Assembly (NCBI GenBank): GCA_947453725.1
Contig: CANGHH010000004.1
Span: 248,001-312,000 of the forward strand
From: Betaproteobacteria bacterium
GTDB lineage: Bacteria; Pseudomonadota; Gammaproteobacteria; Burkholderiales; Burkholderiaceae_C
Direction: 5' to 3'
Length of the DNA stretch: 64,000 nucleotides
How positions within the stretch are numbered: position 1 is the stretch's first letter; every line of letters begins with the position of its first letter. Below the pieces are notes generated by a model. It had not been told where the DNA came from. It ran no database searches and was given only the letters and a program-made list of their open reading frames with translations. A program made the translations under genes and the position numbers. This document shows, piece after piece, positions 35,520 through 43,690 of the stretch.

Positions 35520-37073
35520 CTAGAACCGCAGGTTGAGCGAGGCACTCAAGGCCGATTCGCGGTAGGGGTTGACCCCGCCGTCAAAGGCGCTGTAGCGGGC
35601 CGTGGCGCTGAGGCTGACGAATTTGTTGAACTGGTCGGACCAGCTCAGCGCAGCCGATCTCAGCCGGTTGCCGGCCTGGGTGGCCGTGCCCGGCGTGCGC
35701 AGGCCCGATCCGCTGAAATTGACGTTCGACGTCGGCGTCAGGTGGTAGGTGATGGTGCCGGTCAGGCCCATCTGGCGAACAGCCGCGGTGTCCACGCCCG
35801 GGGTCGTGGTGTCGAGGCGCCGCGTGTCGCTGCTGAAGGCCTGCAAGGTCAAGGTCGAGCGCCGGCCGAGATAGCTCAGCGACAGGTCGTCACGGCGTTG
35901 CAGCGTCGGGCCACCATTCGCAAAACCACCGGGGACCACCGCATTGCCGTCGAGGTGCAGCCCCAGCAAGGTGTCACGCACCAGCTGGTCGCGCAAGGTC
36001 GGGTCGGGCTGCGCCGAGGCGAGCTGGTTGTAGAACAACTGGTAGACCGTGACCGGCTGGCCGACGCCCGAGCCATTGGCAGCGTTGTTGGCACCGCCGT
36101 TGCTGGTGTAACGCAGGCTCGAATTGGCAAATCGGTGTTCCAGCAAGACCTGGTGCGAGCGGCCGAAGTAGCGCTGGTCGGTGCCCACCAGCACCGTGGT
36201 TCGGGGCGACGGCGTCCAGCGCAGGTCGCCACCCCAGTTGTTGTAAGTCTGGCGGAGCAGGCTGCCGATGGACGTGGTTTCCTGACCGCCGCGCAAGCTG
36301 GCATTCCAGTCGGAATCAGGCCGCATCAGCAGGCTCAACGACAGCCGGCCGCTGTCGGTGGAACGGCCACCGAAACTCGTCGTCTGCTGCGTGCCCAACA
36401 AGCTCCAGCCGACAACCGCGCTGGCACTGGGTGAGCCGAGCGTCAGGCTCAGGCCGGTGTTGCGGGAGTCCGCATTCGCGGCACCCTGGGCGTGGCTGGC
36501 GTCGGCGGACAGCCCGATCTGGTAGCTCATCCAACCCGCCAGACTGCCTTGGGCGTGGGGATGGATGGCCAGCTGGCTGACCTCGGTACGGTTGGCGTTG
36601 ATCTGCGTGCCGTCAACCGACTGCTGGCCGTAGGCCGAGATGGCCTGCTGCGTGATGCTGGCCGTGGTGTCCACGAAAAGCCAACGCTCGACGAGTTCGG
36701 CGTTCAGCACCGCGTTCAGGTTGTTCTGCAGGGTGTCGGCCTGGCCCTGCAAGAGCCCGCTGGCCGAGGACGAACGGTGGATGGCATTCAGGCCGTAATC
36801 CAGCCGGCCGCGCAGGCGGCCACCACCCACCGCGATCTGCACACCCGGGCGAACCTGCAGCACGGTGTCGTTGCCCGGCGCGGTGGCCGAGCTGCTGTGG
36901 ACCGCCGACACGCTGGTCTCCAGCGCCGGCGTGATGCGCAGGCCTCCCGCATCCTGGGCCGCCGCTGGCAGCGCCGCCAGGCCGGCACCGATGGCACATG
37001 TCGCACGGGCCAGCACGCCACGGCGCGCGCGCAGTGCCTTCGGCAGGGGGTGGACGGCGGGCACGGCGCTCAA
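35520..37073 (-). CDS. XrtA-associated outer-membrane beta-barrel protein
   Basis: 517 aa. A signal peptide ends near AALPAAAQ, then many alternating amphipathic strands follow. The last residues ALSASLNLRF end in phenylalanine as outer-membrane barrels do. Similar to the TIGR03016-type PEP-CTERM locus protein; it could form the EPS export pore together with the lipoprotein at 39802. The TTG start at 37073 overlaps the kinase stop by four bases; GTG at 37064 is an alternative. A twin-arginine-like RARR precedes the hydrophobic core but is probably not Tat. Confidence 0.88.
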   Translation of the reverse strand: MSAVPAVHPLPKALRARRGVLARATCAIGAGLAALPAAAQDAGGLRITPALETSVSAVHSSSATAPGNDTVLQVRPGVQIAVGGGRLRGRLDYGLNAIHRSSSASGLLQGQADTLQNNLNAVLNAELVERWLFVDTTASITQQAISAYGQQSVDGTQINANRTEVSQLAIHPHAQGSLAGWMSYQIGLSADASHAQGAANADSRNTGLSLTLGSPSASAVVGWSLLGTQQTTSFGGRSTDSGRLSLSLLMRPDSDWNASLRGGQETTSIGSLLRQTYNNWGGDLRWTPSPRTTVLVGTDQRYFGRSHQVLLEHRFANSSLRYTSNGGANNAANGSGVGQPVTVYQLFYNQLASAQPDPTLRDQLVRDTLLGLHLDGNAVVPGGFANGGPTLQRRDDLSLSYLGRRSTLTLQAFSSDTRRLDTTTPGVDTAAVRQMGLTGTITYHLTPTSNVNFSGSGLRTPGTATQAGNRLRSAALSWSDQFNKFVSLSATARYSAFDGGVNPYRESALSASLNLRF

Positions 37074-38137
37074 GTGCCGGGTTTGGGCTCGGCCGCAGCG
37101 GCAGGCAAGCCACCGCCGGCGGTCTCGGCACCGGCGCGCGATGCATCCGCGCCATAGCCATAACCATAGCCATAACCATAGCCGTAGCCATAACCGTAGC
37201 CATAGCCTTCGCCATAGGCCCCGGCATTGCCGCCACTCGCCTTGTTCAGCACCATCAGCTTCAAGGGGCAGTTCTCGATGGCGGCCAGCGCCTGGCGCAC
37301 GGTGCTCTGCAAGGTGCGGTCGGCGTGCACCACGACGACGATCTGTCCCATGTGGGTGGCCAGCACGCGGGATTCGGTGGTCAGCAACAGCGGCGGCGAA
37401 TCGAAAATGATGATCCGGTCGGGATAGCGCGTGGCCATGTCTTCCAGCAACTCGGACATGGCGTCGCTGGCCAGCAGTTCGGTGGCCCGCGGGTGCGGAC
37501 GGCCGCTGGGCAGGATGGTCAGCTTGTCGACGTTGGTGCGCAGCAGCACGTCGGCCATTTCGGCCTTCTTTTCCAGCAGGTCGAGCAGGCCCGGCCCCGG
37601 CGGCAAGCCCAGCATGCGCAGCACCGAAGGCCGCGCCACATCGGCGTCGACCAGCATCACCGTGTGGTCGAGTTCGGCCGCGATGCTCATCGCCAGGTTG
37701 ATCGACGTGAAGCTCTTGCCCTCACCCGGCAAGGCGCTGGTCACCATGATCAGATTGCCATGCGCCACGGTGGCCGCACCCCGGCCCATGGCATTGGCGA
37801 TCAGCGGCCGCTTGATGACGCGGTACTGGTCGGCCAGGTGCGAGCGCGGTGCGTTCGGCGTGACGATCCCCGCAGCCGCCACCGTTTCGAGCTTGATCTC
37901 GACCAGGCGCGACTGCTGGAATACATCGGCCAGGTTCTCACCGGGCTGCGCGGATTCCCCAGTCGGCGCATGCCGCAGGTTCGACCTCGCTGCTTCAGCC
38001 AGGCCGCTGTCCAGCGGTGCGCTGGACAGCGGCGCCGGGCTGGCCGCGGGAGGGGCGGCGTCGATCTCCGGGATGTTGATGCCGGCCTGGCGCAATTGCG
38101 CCAGGCGTGCCGCGGCTTGTTCGATCAGGCTGGCCAT
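37070..38137 (-). CDS. XrtA-associated tyrosine autokinase (BY-kinase)
   Basis: 355 aa from ATG 38137 (TTG 38143 in the same frame overlaps the upstream stop and is possible). Walker A is LPGEGKS (136-142), Walker A' VDADVARP (163-170) and Walker B IIIFDSPPLLL, the arrangement of bacterial tyrosine kinases. The tail carries nine uninterrupted Gly-Tyr pairs, giving the tyrosine cluster that is autophosphorylated. It works with the chain-length protein encoded just upstream to control EPS polymer length. The LMW phosphatase domain at 27897 is the likely counter-enzyme. Confidence 0.94.
   Translation of the reverse strand: MASLIEQAAARLAQLRQAGINIPEIDAAPPAASPAPLSSAPLDSGLAEAARSNLRHAPTGESAQPGENLADVFQQSRLVEIKLETVAAAGIVTPNAPRSHLADQYRVIKRPLIANAMGRGAATVAHGNLIMVTSALPGEGKSFTSINLAMSIAAELDHTVMLVDADVARPSVLRMLGLPPGPGLLDLLEKKAEMADVLLRTNVDKLTILPSGRPHPRATELLASDAMSELLEDMATRYPDRIIIFDSPPLLLTTESRVLATHMGQIVVVVHADRTLQSTVRQALAAIENCPLKLMVLNKASGGNAGAYGEGYGYGYGYGYGYGYGYGYGADASRAGAETAGGGLPAAAAEPKPGT
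37152..37207. repeat. Hexanucleotide tandem repeat encoding (Gly-Tyr)9
   Basis: Nine consecutive 6-base units of the type CCATAG/CCATAA/CCGTAG lie inside the tyrosine kinase gene. On the coding strand each gives GGY TAY. Unit variants are few, so slippage could change the number of tyrosines without breaking the frame. Confidence 0.9.
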
Positions 38138-38139
38138 GG

Positions 38140-39738
38140 TCAACCGCCGAACCGCGAGGTCAGCGACATCGCGATCAGTCCCGCGACGAAGAGCCCGATC
38201 AGCCCGCCCGAGGCGGCAAAGTAACGGACGAGGCTCATGCGCTGCCGCTTGCGGTCGGCATCGCTGACGAGCAGCGTGACCACGCCCAGCAGCGGCATGC
38301 CGGTCTTGCGCCGCAGGTCGTCCGCGTCGCTGAAGGTCGGTCGCAACTGGCTGGCTGCGAACGCGAATGCCATGCCCAGGCCCAGTGCGGCGCCGAGGAC
38401 ACCCAGGTACAGGACCAACCGGTTCGGTGAGACCGGTTGCGGTGACACCCGCGGCGGATCGATCAGCCGGAAATCGGCCATGCCCGAGGCCACGTCCAAT
38501 TCACCGGTCATCACGGCCGACTGGCGGCGGGCCACCAGGTCGTCGTAGTTCTTCTTGGTGATGTTGTAGTCGCGGTTGAGTTGTGCGGCTTCGGCTTCCA
38601 GCTGCGGCGCGGTCTTCATGGCTTCACGTGCGGTGTTGTAGCGGGCGGTGAATTCGCTGACGCGCGCCTTCAGCCCCGCCACCTGCACTTCGGATGCAGC
38701 CAGCGAGCGGCCCAGCTCCTGCGCGGCCAGGCTGGCCGTCGGCCCCGGGGCGCCGGAACCCTGTGCGGCAGCGGCGGCGGCGGCCATCGCGGCGCGGCGC
38801 AGTTCCTGGACTTCCTTGCGCTTCTGGTCTTCCAGGTCCTTCAACAGGCGCTTGGTGCTGACCACGTCGGGATGCTGGTCGGTGTAGCGCTGAAGCAGCG
38901 AATCGAGGCTGCGCCGCTGCGCTTCGAGGCGACCGTCGATCTCGGGCGTGGCCACCGGGAAAGCCGCTTCCTGCGAGGCCACCGCGCTGCTCGAGGTCGG
39001 CGCCAGAGCACGCTCTTGGGCCAGTTGCTGGCGCGCCGCATCGCGAGAATTCTCGGCTTCCTTGAGCTGCAGCCGCGCCGCGTCCAGCGCCTGGTTCATC
39101 TCGATCAGGCGCGCGGTCGAATCCTTGCCGTCACCACTTTGCAGCGCCAGGTTGCGCAGCCTGAATTCCTTCAGCCGCGTCTCCGCCGCCTCCAGCTTGG
39201 CTTCGAAGGCCTTGATCTGCTCGGTCAGGAAAGTCTTGGCCGAATCGGTGTCCTTGCGGCTGGCACCCAGGCCGGATTCGACGAAGATCGAGACCATCGC
39301 CTGCACCACGCGCTTGGCGCGCTCGGGCTCCAGGTCGCGGTAAGTCATCGAATACAGGTTGACCCCGGCGCCGCCGCGCAACTCGATGGTTTTCAGCAAT
39401 TGCTCGACCAGGGCATCCTGCTGGGCCTTGGACTGGCTCTTGAGGTCGAGGTCGGCCATGCGAATGAGCTTCTCGATGTTCGGCCGGTTGATCAGCGTGC
39501 GGCTCAACATGCTGACCTGCTGGTCGACATTGGGCTGCACCGCCAGACCGGCCATCAGGGGTTTGAGGATGGAATCGGTGTCGACGTAAATGCGCGCCGT
39601 CGCCTCGTAGCGGTCGGGGATCTTCCAGACCACGGCCACGCCCAGAATGGCCGTGATCCAGGCCACCACCAAGCCGAGCCAGCGGAACTTCCAGATGCCA
39701 CGGAGCGTGACAACAACTTGCTGAAGAATTTCTTGCAT
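38140..39738 (-). CDS. XrtA-system polysaccharide chain-length determinant (Wzz/GumC-like)
   Basis: 532 aa. A first membrane helix at about 19-37 is followed by a large periplasmic domain with long coiled coils (about 160-400, many Gln/Glu/Leu heptads), then a second helix region near residues 430-450. A C-terminal cytoplasmic-facing segment ends with another hydrophobic stretch. This matches the PCP family found at exosortase A loci (TIGR03007-like). It sets EPS length and activates the downstream autokinase. ATG 39738; 63-nt gap from the export lipoprotein gene. Confidence 0.93.
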   Translation of the reverse strand: MQEILQQVVVTLRGIWKFRWLGLVVAWITAILGVAVVWKIPDRYEATARIYVDTDSILKPLMAGLAVQPNVDQQVSMLSRTLINRPNIEKLIRMADLDLKSQSKAQQDALVEQLLKTIELRGGAGVNLYSMTYRDLEPERAKRVVQAMVSIFVESGLGASRKDTDSAKTFLTEQIKAFEAKLEAAETRLKEFRLRNLALQSGDGKDSTARLIEMNQALDAARLQLKEAENSRDAARQQLAQERALAPTSSSAVASQEAAFPVATPEIDGRLEAQRRSLDSLLQRYTDQHPDVVSTKRLLKDLEDQKRKEVQELRRAAMAAAAAAAQGSGAPGPTASLAAQELGRSLAASEVQVAGLKARVSEFTARYNTAREAMKTAPQLEAEAAQLNRDYNITKKNYDDLVARRQSAVMTGELDVASGMADFRLIDPPRVSPQPVSPNRLVLYLGVLGAALGLGMAFAFAASQLRPTFSDADDLRRKTGMPLLGVVTLLVSDADRKRQRMSLVRYFAASGGLIGLFVAGLIAMSLTSRFGG

Positions 39739-39801
39739 GCGGGACGTCGGGTCGGATGGGCAGCGCGGCCTTGCAGAAGGCGGGGGGTCCGGTGCCGGAG
39801 G

Positions 39802-40443
39802 TTAGAAGTAGCTCTGCGGGATGATCAAGATGTCACCGGGTCGCATGTCGACATTGGCCGAGACATCGCCGCGGCGAATCAGGTCTTTCAGGCGCACGCT
39901 GTAGGGCTTGTTGCCCTCGGAACCGCGCAGGATGGTGGCGCGGTTGCCGTCGGCGAAGTCGGTCAGGCCGCCCACGGCGATCATCACGTCGAGCAGGCTC
40001 ATCTTCTGCTTGTACGGCAGGAACTGCGGCCTGGCCGCCTCGCCGACGACGCGGATCTGTTCGCTGTAGGGGCCGATGAAGCCGGTGACGATGACCGTGA
40101 CGATGGGGTCACGGACATAGGTCCCCAGCTTCTTTTCAATGTCGCGGGCCAGCTGCGTCGGGGTCTTGCCCTGCGCCAGCAACTCTTCAACCAAAGGCGC
40201 TGTGACCTTGCCATCGGGGCGCACCGGCACCGACATCGACAACTCGGGGTTGCGCCAGACGATGATGTTGACGCTGTCGCCGGCACCGATCACATAGCTG
40301 TAATCGGGGGTCTCGCTGCCAGCAGCGGGCAGCGTGCCCAGCGGCGTGGTCGAACAGGCGGCCAGCAGGGTCACCGCCAGCGCGGTCAGCAAGGTTCGAA
40401 CGCGGGCCATCAAGGCGGTCGGTGGAAACGGCGTGGATCGCAT
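39802..40443 (-). CDS. XrtA-associated polysaccharide export lipoprotein (Wza/GfcE-like)
   Basis: 213 aa. A lipobox (VTLLAAC, Cys30) closes the signal peptide. YVIGAGDSVNIIVWRNPELS begins the Poly_export domain and is followed by an SLBB-like half ending RPGDILIIPQSYF. It would form the outer-membrane EPS channel entrance. ATG 40443 has AGGAG five bases upstream; the longer open frame to 40551 has no such support. First gene of the core XrtA operon, with a 215-nt leader that probably contains its promoter. Confidence 0.93.
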   Translation of the reverse strand: MRSTPFPPTALMARVRTLLTALAVTLLAACSTTPLGTLPAAGSETPDYSYVIGAGDSVNIIVWRNPELSMSVPVRPDGKVTAPLVEELLAQGKTPTQLARDIEKKLGTYVRDPIVTVIVTGFIGPYSEQIRVVGEAARPQFLPYKQKMSLLDVMIAVGGLTDFADGNRATILRGSEGNKPYSVRLKDLIRRGDVSANVDMRPGDILIIPQSYF

Positions 40444-40658
40444 GGAAACTCCTGTCCTGCCGGGATTTCGGCCCCGGGATACGAATCTGTAGGCGGTGTC
40501 GAAGCAGCACGACCGGGAACCCGGCAACGCACCGCGTGGCCATGATGGCACAGCGATCGCCGCCCGCCGTACCCCTCACTTGCAGCGGCAGCCTGGAGGG
40601 GAACATTTTTCACGTTCGAGGGGCCAGCCGCAGCCGGCCACCGGCCCTCGCACCCGAT

Positions 40659-41759
40659 CTACGACTGGCCTTCGTCCATGGGTTGCTTGTTCAGCCCCAG
40701 GGCCTTGATCGTCAGGTGCCGGGCCAGCAACCAGGGCGGCATGCGCAGTCCCGTCGCGCGGACGTAGAGCGCAAAGCGCGCCAGCGGGGTCCAGCGGTCG
40801 GCCGTGCTGCCGTGCGGTGTGCGCAACACGCGGCGCCAGGCCGCCTGCATGCAGCCGCCCAGCAGGCGGCCCGGCCCCCAGGCCGCGACGGCGATGAGCG
40901 TTTCAGCCGGCACCGGCGTTGCCAGGATCTCGGTCGCGCAGCGCAGGCCGTGGTGCAAGGCCCGCCGCAAGCCCAGTTCATCGGCCCGCGCCACCAACTG
41001 CGGCCAGAACCCGGCCTGGCTGCTGAAATGGCGCAGCAGCAGGTCGATGTCGGCCAGGTCACGCAGGCCGTGGCTGAGTTCCTCGTTCAGGAACAGGTGA
41101 ACCATGCTGTGCAGCAGCATGTCCGGCGGCGCCAGCACCGCATAGCCGCTGTCGTCGGGCAGGGAACGGGCCTGCGCCCAAAGCCGCGCGCTGTCGGTCC
41201 GCCAGCGCGAGGTTTCGGGCGCGATCGCATGATGAACATCCAGCGCTGTCTGCCTGCGGATGTGGATCATTGGCGGCAGTTCGTGCATCCATTGCCGGTA
41301 ATAGCGTTGGTCGTAGGCCGAGCGGTGTGTCGTGATCCAGCCGTGGCGCAACAGGGCGTCCTCGACCTCGGCGAGCCGATCCTTGGGCACCAGAATGTCG
41401 ACATCCGAGAAGAAGCGGCCCTGCGCCGGCGGCAGACCGGCCGCCACGTAGGCAGCACCCTTGAGCAGCACCACCGGTACCCGCAGCGGCTGCAGCGCCC
41501 GCCGGATGTGTGCCAGTTCGCGCTGGACTTCGGCCGCGTGCGAGCGCATCAGGCGGCGCGTGCCGGACAGCTGGTCTTGCAGGCCGGGCGGCAGGTCGGC
41601 TACCAGGTCGTGCGCCTGGGCCAGCACGGCCAGCCGGCCCAGCAGGTCGGCTGCATCGGCCTGGCGCATCAGCAGGTCGAACTGGCGCGGCGTCCAGCGG
41701 CGCAGGCTGGCCGGGTCGCGCAGCATGCGAATCACCAGATCGGAGTCCTGGACAGGCAT
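40659..41759 (-). CDS. Nucleotidyltransferase-family protein (NTP_transf_5-like)
   Basis: 366 aa. VVLLKGAAYVAAGLPP followed by GRFFSDVDILVPKDRL shows the nucleotidyltransferase beta-hairpin with the DxD metal pair. The rest is helical. Such proteins occur with HprK-related kinases and PqqD-like proteins in EPS/exosortase genomes. Substrate unknown; it could nucleotidylate a protein or peptide. ATG 41759, nine bases after the kinase stop, so it is in the same transcription unit as the three upstream genes. Confidence 0.82.
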   Translation of the reverse strand: MPVQDSDLVIRMLRDPASLRRWTPRQFDLLMRQADAADLLGRLAVLAQAHDLVADLPPGLQDQLSGTRRLMRSHAAEVQRELAHIRRALQPLRVPVVLLKGAAYVAAGLPPAQGRFFSDVDILVPKDRLAEVEDALLRHGWITTHRSAYDQRYYRQWMHELPPMIHIRRQTALDVHHAIAPETSRWRTDSARLWAQARSLPDDSGYAVLAPPDMLLHSMVHLFLNEELSHGLRDLADIDLLLRHFSSQAGFWPQLVARADELGLRRALHHGLRCATEILATPVPAETLIAVAAWGPGRLLGGCMQAAWRRVLRTPHGSTADRWTPLARFALYVRATGLRMPPWLLARHLTIKALGLNKQPMDEGQS

Positions 41760-41768
41760 GCGACGCGC

Positions 41769-42710
41769 TCAGGCGCCGGGCGCCGGCAGCGGGCGCCCGG
41801 ATGCCGGCCCGGCCAGCCGGTCGAACAGCGCCACGGCCTCGTCGAGCTGGCCATAGCTGAAGTCGAAGCAGTCGCAGTCGCCGATCAGCGCAGCCATGGC
41901 GGCAAAACCTTCCCGGCCATGCACCCCGTAGTTGAAGGTCTGGCCCATCAGCTTCATGAAGGCCTGGGCGCGCGGCAAGGCGGTCAGCTGCGCCGGTGCG
42001 CCGGCCTGAAAACGCGGGAAGATCACCCAGGCCGGGCTGGCTGGAACGGCCAACTGCGCCACCGCGTCAGCAGGAGGCCGGACATGGCCGACAGCGCCTT
42101 TGAGGGTGTCGCGCACGACCTCGCCAAAAGCGGCCTCGGGTGCAAAGTCACGGATCACGGCGATGGACTGGTTCTTCAGGCTGATCGGCCGCGGGTTGGG
42201 CCACAGCAAGCCGCTGCCGGGGTCCAGCAGGGCCAGTTCGTCGGACAGCAGGCGCCAGCCGCGAAAGGCCAGCCCGGCGCACAGGGTGCTCTTGCCCGAA
42301 CCCGATGGCGCCGGCAGGATCACCGCGCGGCCGCCCTTCTCCAGCACCGCGCTGTGCACCGTCAGAAACTGGTTGCACAGCGTGGTCATGCACCAGTTCA
42401 AGCCCCATTCCAACAGGGGGAAGCCCTGGTCGCCGGCCAGCGGCGTGAAGGGCATCTGGCCGTCTTGGCCGAAGACGACCTGCCGCTTGAACCAGCGACG
42501 CAGTCCAGCCGGGCGGTCGACGCTGACATGGAAATGCGCGAAGTCGTCGTCAGCCAACAGCGGGTGCTGCGCATAGTGCAGGCCGATACCCCGCGCCACG
42601 GCATCCAACGGCGAGCGGACGCGCGCCGCCACCCGACCGGTGCGAACAACCACGCCAGTGCCCGCCAACAGACGGCGCAGTTCAGGCGGAGACAGGTCGC
42701 CGACGATCAA
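41769..42710 (-). CDS. HprK-related kinase A
   Basis: 313 aa. P-loop APSGSGKST (134-142) with HSAVLEKGGRAVILP before it and LLSDELALLD after, the order seen in HPr kinase/phosphorylase C-terminal domains, but no N-terminal HprK domain. It matches the HprK_rel_A type (TIGR04352-like). It probably phosphorylates a protein or peptide other than HPr. The TTG start (42710) overlaps the PqqD-like stop by four bases. Its partners are the PqqD-like chaperone upstream and the nucleotidyltransferase downstream. Confidence 0.88.
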   Translation of the reverse strand: MIVGDLSPPELRRLLAGTGVVVRTGRVAARVRSPLDAVARGIGLHYAQHPLLADDDFAHFHVSVDRPAGLRRWFKRQVVFGQDGQMPFTPLAGDQGFPLLEWGLNWCMTTLCNQFLTVHSAVLEKGGRAVILPAPSGSGKSTLCAGLAFRGWRLLSDELALLDPGSGLLWPNPRPISLKNQSIAVIRDFAPEAAFGEVVRDTLKGAVGHVRPPADAVAQLAVPASPAWVIFPRFQAGAPAQLTALPRAQAFMKLMGQTFNYGVHGREGFAAMAALIGDCDCFDFSYGQLDEAVALFDRLAGPASGRPLPAPGA

Positions 42711-43015
42711 GCCAGCCGGCGCTCGATGACACCGATGCGGTGCAGGTCCGCCAGGGCGGCGCGGATGGCAGCCAGGTCGGCTGCGTCCTGGCCCTCGCCG
42801 TCATCGGCCATCCGGGCCAGCCACTGCGCCGCCTCGCGAGGGTGGGCGGTGTCTTCCAGCAGCAGATCCAGCGTGGCGCTGTGCGCCGGCCCCAGTGCAT
42901 GGGTTTCGCCAGTCGCCAGCACGTAGACGACGACGTCGTCGCCCCAGCGGCGGCTGTCGTAGAAGCGGCTGTCCAGCGCAACCCACAGCGGCTCGGCAGG
43001 CGGCGCGGCATTCAC
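42707..43015 (-). CDS. HPr-rel-A system PqqD-family peptide chaperone
   Basis: 102 aa of PqqD-like winged-helix fold (LWVALDSRFYDSRRWGDDVVVYVLATGETHAL, read as two strands and helix; then LDLLLEDTAHPREAA). PqqD-type proteins hold precursor peptides for modifying enzymes. The GTG start 43015 follows the upstream stop by seven bases; the frame open to 43066 would overlap that gene. The stop is coupled to the kinase start. The likely client is the product of 43023 or an unseen peptide. Confidence 0.82.
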   Translation of the reverse strand: MNAAPPAEPLWVALDSRFYDSRRWGDDVVVYVLATGETHALGPAHSATLDLLLEDTAHPREAAQWLARMADDGEGQDAADLAAIRAALADLHRIGVIERRLA

Positions 43016-43022
43016 GCTGCCG

Positions 43023-43616
43023 TCACGTCGTGGTGAAGGTCTGGGTGAACCAGTTGTTGAACTCAACGATGGTCCAGTAGGAGCCCGTCAGCGTCGGGCG
43101 GTAGGAACCCGTGCTGCCCTGCGTCCACATGGCCTGCAAGGCGGTTTCGTTGATCACGGCCTCTGGCGTCTTGCCGCTCTTCAGATTCAAATAGGCCGCG
43201 ACGACCAATCGGGCCAGGGTTTCCCGGTCATTGGCCGGCGTCAGCCGCACGACTTGAGCCAAGGTTGGCGTCAGGTGCCCGCCGAGACTGCCCGATCCCG
43301 AAAATTCGTTGTAGAAGAGCGCATTCGTTCGGTCCACGGGCCAAACGGTTGAATCGTCACGCCACTTCCGCGGACCGAATCCTGAACAGCCCTGGACGGG
43401 TTGCGCACTGGTGGCGGCATTCGCCGCGACCGAGGAGAAGGCCGAAGGCGACCGGCAGGTCGTGGCTGCGGCCCGCGCCGGCTGGCTGACGATAGTCAGG
43501 ATTGCCGGCGCAGTGGCCAGGCCAGCCCGCAACAGGCGCCGACGCGATGTCGAACCCGCTGCCGCCAAGCTGCCGCCTGGCGTCTTCGGTAGGACCTGTC
43601 TGGGGTCGGTGTCCAT
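43023..43616 (-). CDS. Tat-signal secreted protein of unknown function (candidate client of the HprK/PqqD module)
   Basis: 197 aa. A twin-arginine signal (SRRRLLRAGLATAPAILTIV, cleavage near ARA at 48-50) precedes a mature part of about 147 residues with two cysteines (54, 77). QGCSGFGPRKW with VWPVDRTNALFYNEF, then ETLARLVVAAYLNL, echoes the secreted C-x-PGyWK...W...LF...LARhaVAAlLN type domain I know from other bacteria, but the PGYW core is altered. ATG 43616 has GAGG eight bases upstream. First gene of the module behind the TATAAT promoter. Confidence 0.75.
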   Translation of the reverse strand: MDTDPRQVLPKTPGGSLAAAGSTSRRRLLRAGLATAPAILTIVSQPARAAATTCRSPSAFSSVAANAATSAQPVQGCSGFGPRKWRDDSTVWPVDRTNALFYNEFSGSGSLGGHLTPTLAQVVRLTPANDRETLARLVVAAYLNLKSGKTPEAVINETALQAMWTQGSTGSYRPTLTGSYWTIVEFNNWFTQTFTTT

Positions 43617-43644
43617 GGGGAGCGCCTCGGTGGTGGTCAGCTGA

Positions 43645-43673
43645 ATTATAGATTTCCCGCTGTCGGGCCCCAA
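43645..43673 (-). promoter_or_regulatory. Sigma-70-type promoter for the 43616-40659 operon
   Basis: On the minus strand a perfect -10 hexamer TATAAT (43650-43645) lies 17 bases after TTGGGG (43673-43668), which keeps the TTG of the -35 consensus. Transcription would start near 43638, about 22 bases before the ATG at 43616, leaving room for the GAGG ribosome site. A-T-rich hexamers are rare in this GC-rich window, which favours function. Confidence 0.6.
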
Positions 43674-43690
43674 CCCCCAGTCAAGGGGGT
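43673..43690. repeat. Small inverted repeat in the divergent promoter region
   Basis: ACCCCC (43673-43678) and GGGGGT (43685-43690) are complementary arms around a six-base loop. The left arm touches the -35 element of the minus promoter, so it could be an operator as well as a hairpin. No regulator can be named. Confidence 0.35.

Noticed and set aside
40524..40542. Sigma-54 -24/-12-like sequence upstream of the export lipoprotein gene (minus strand TGGCCACGCGGTGCGTTGC)
   Set aside because: The distance between GG and either GC is 9 or 14 bases rather than 10, so it does not meet the consensus.
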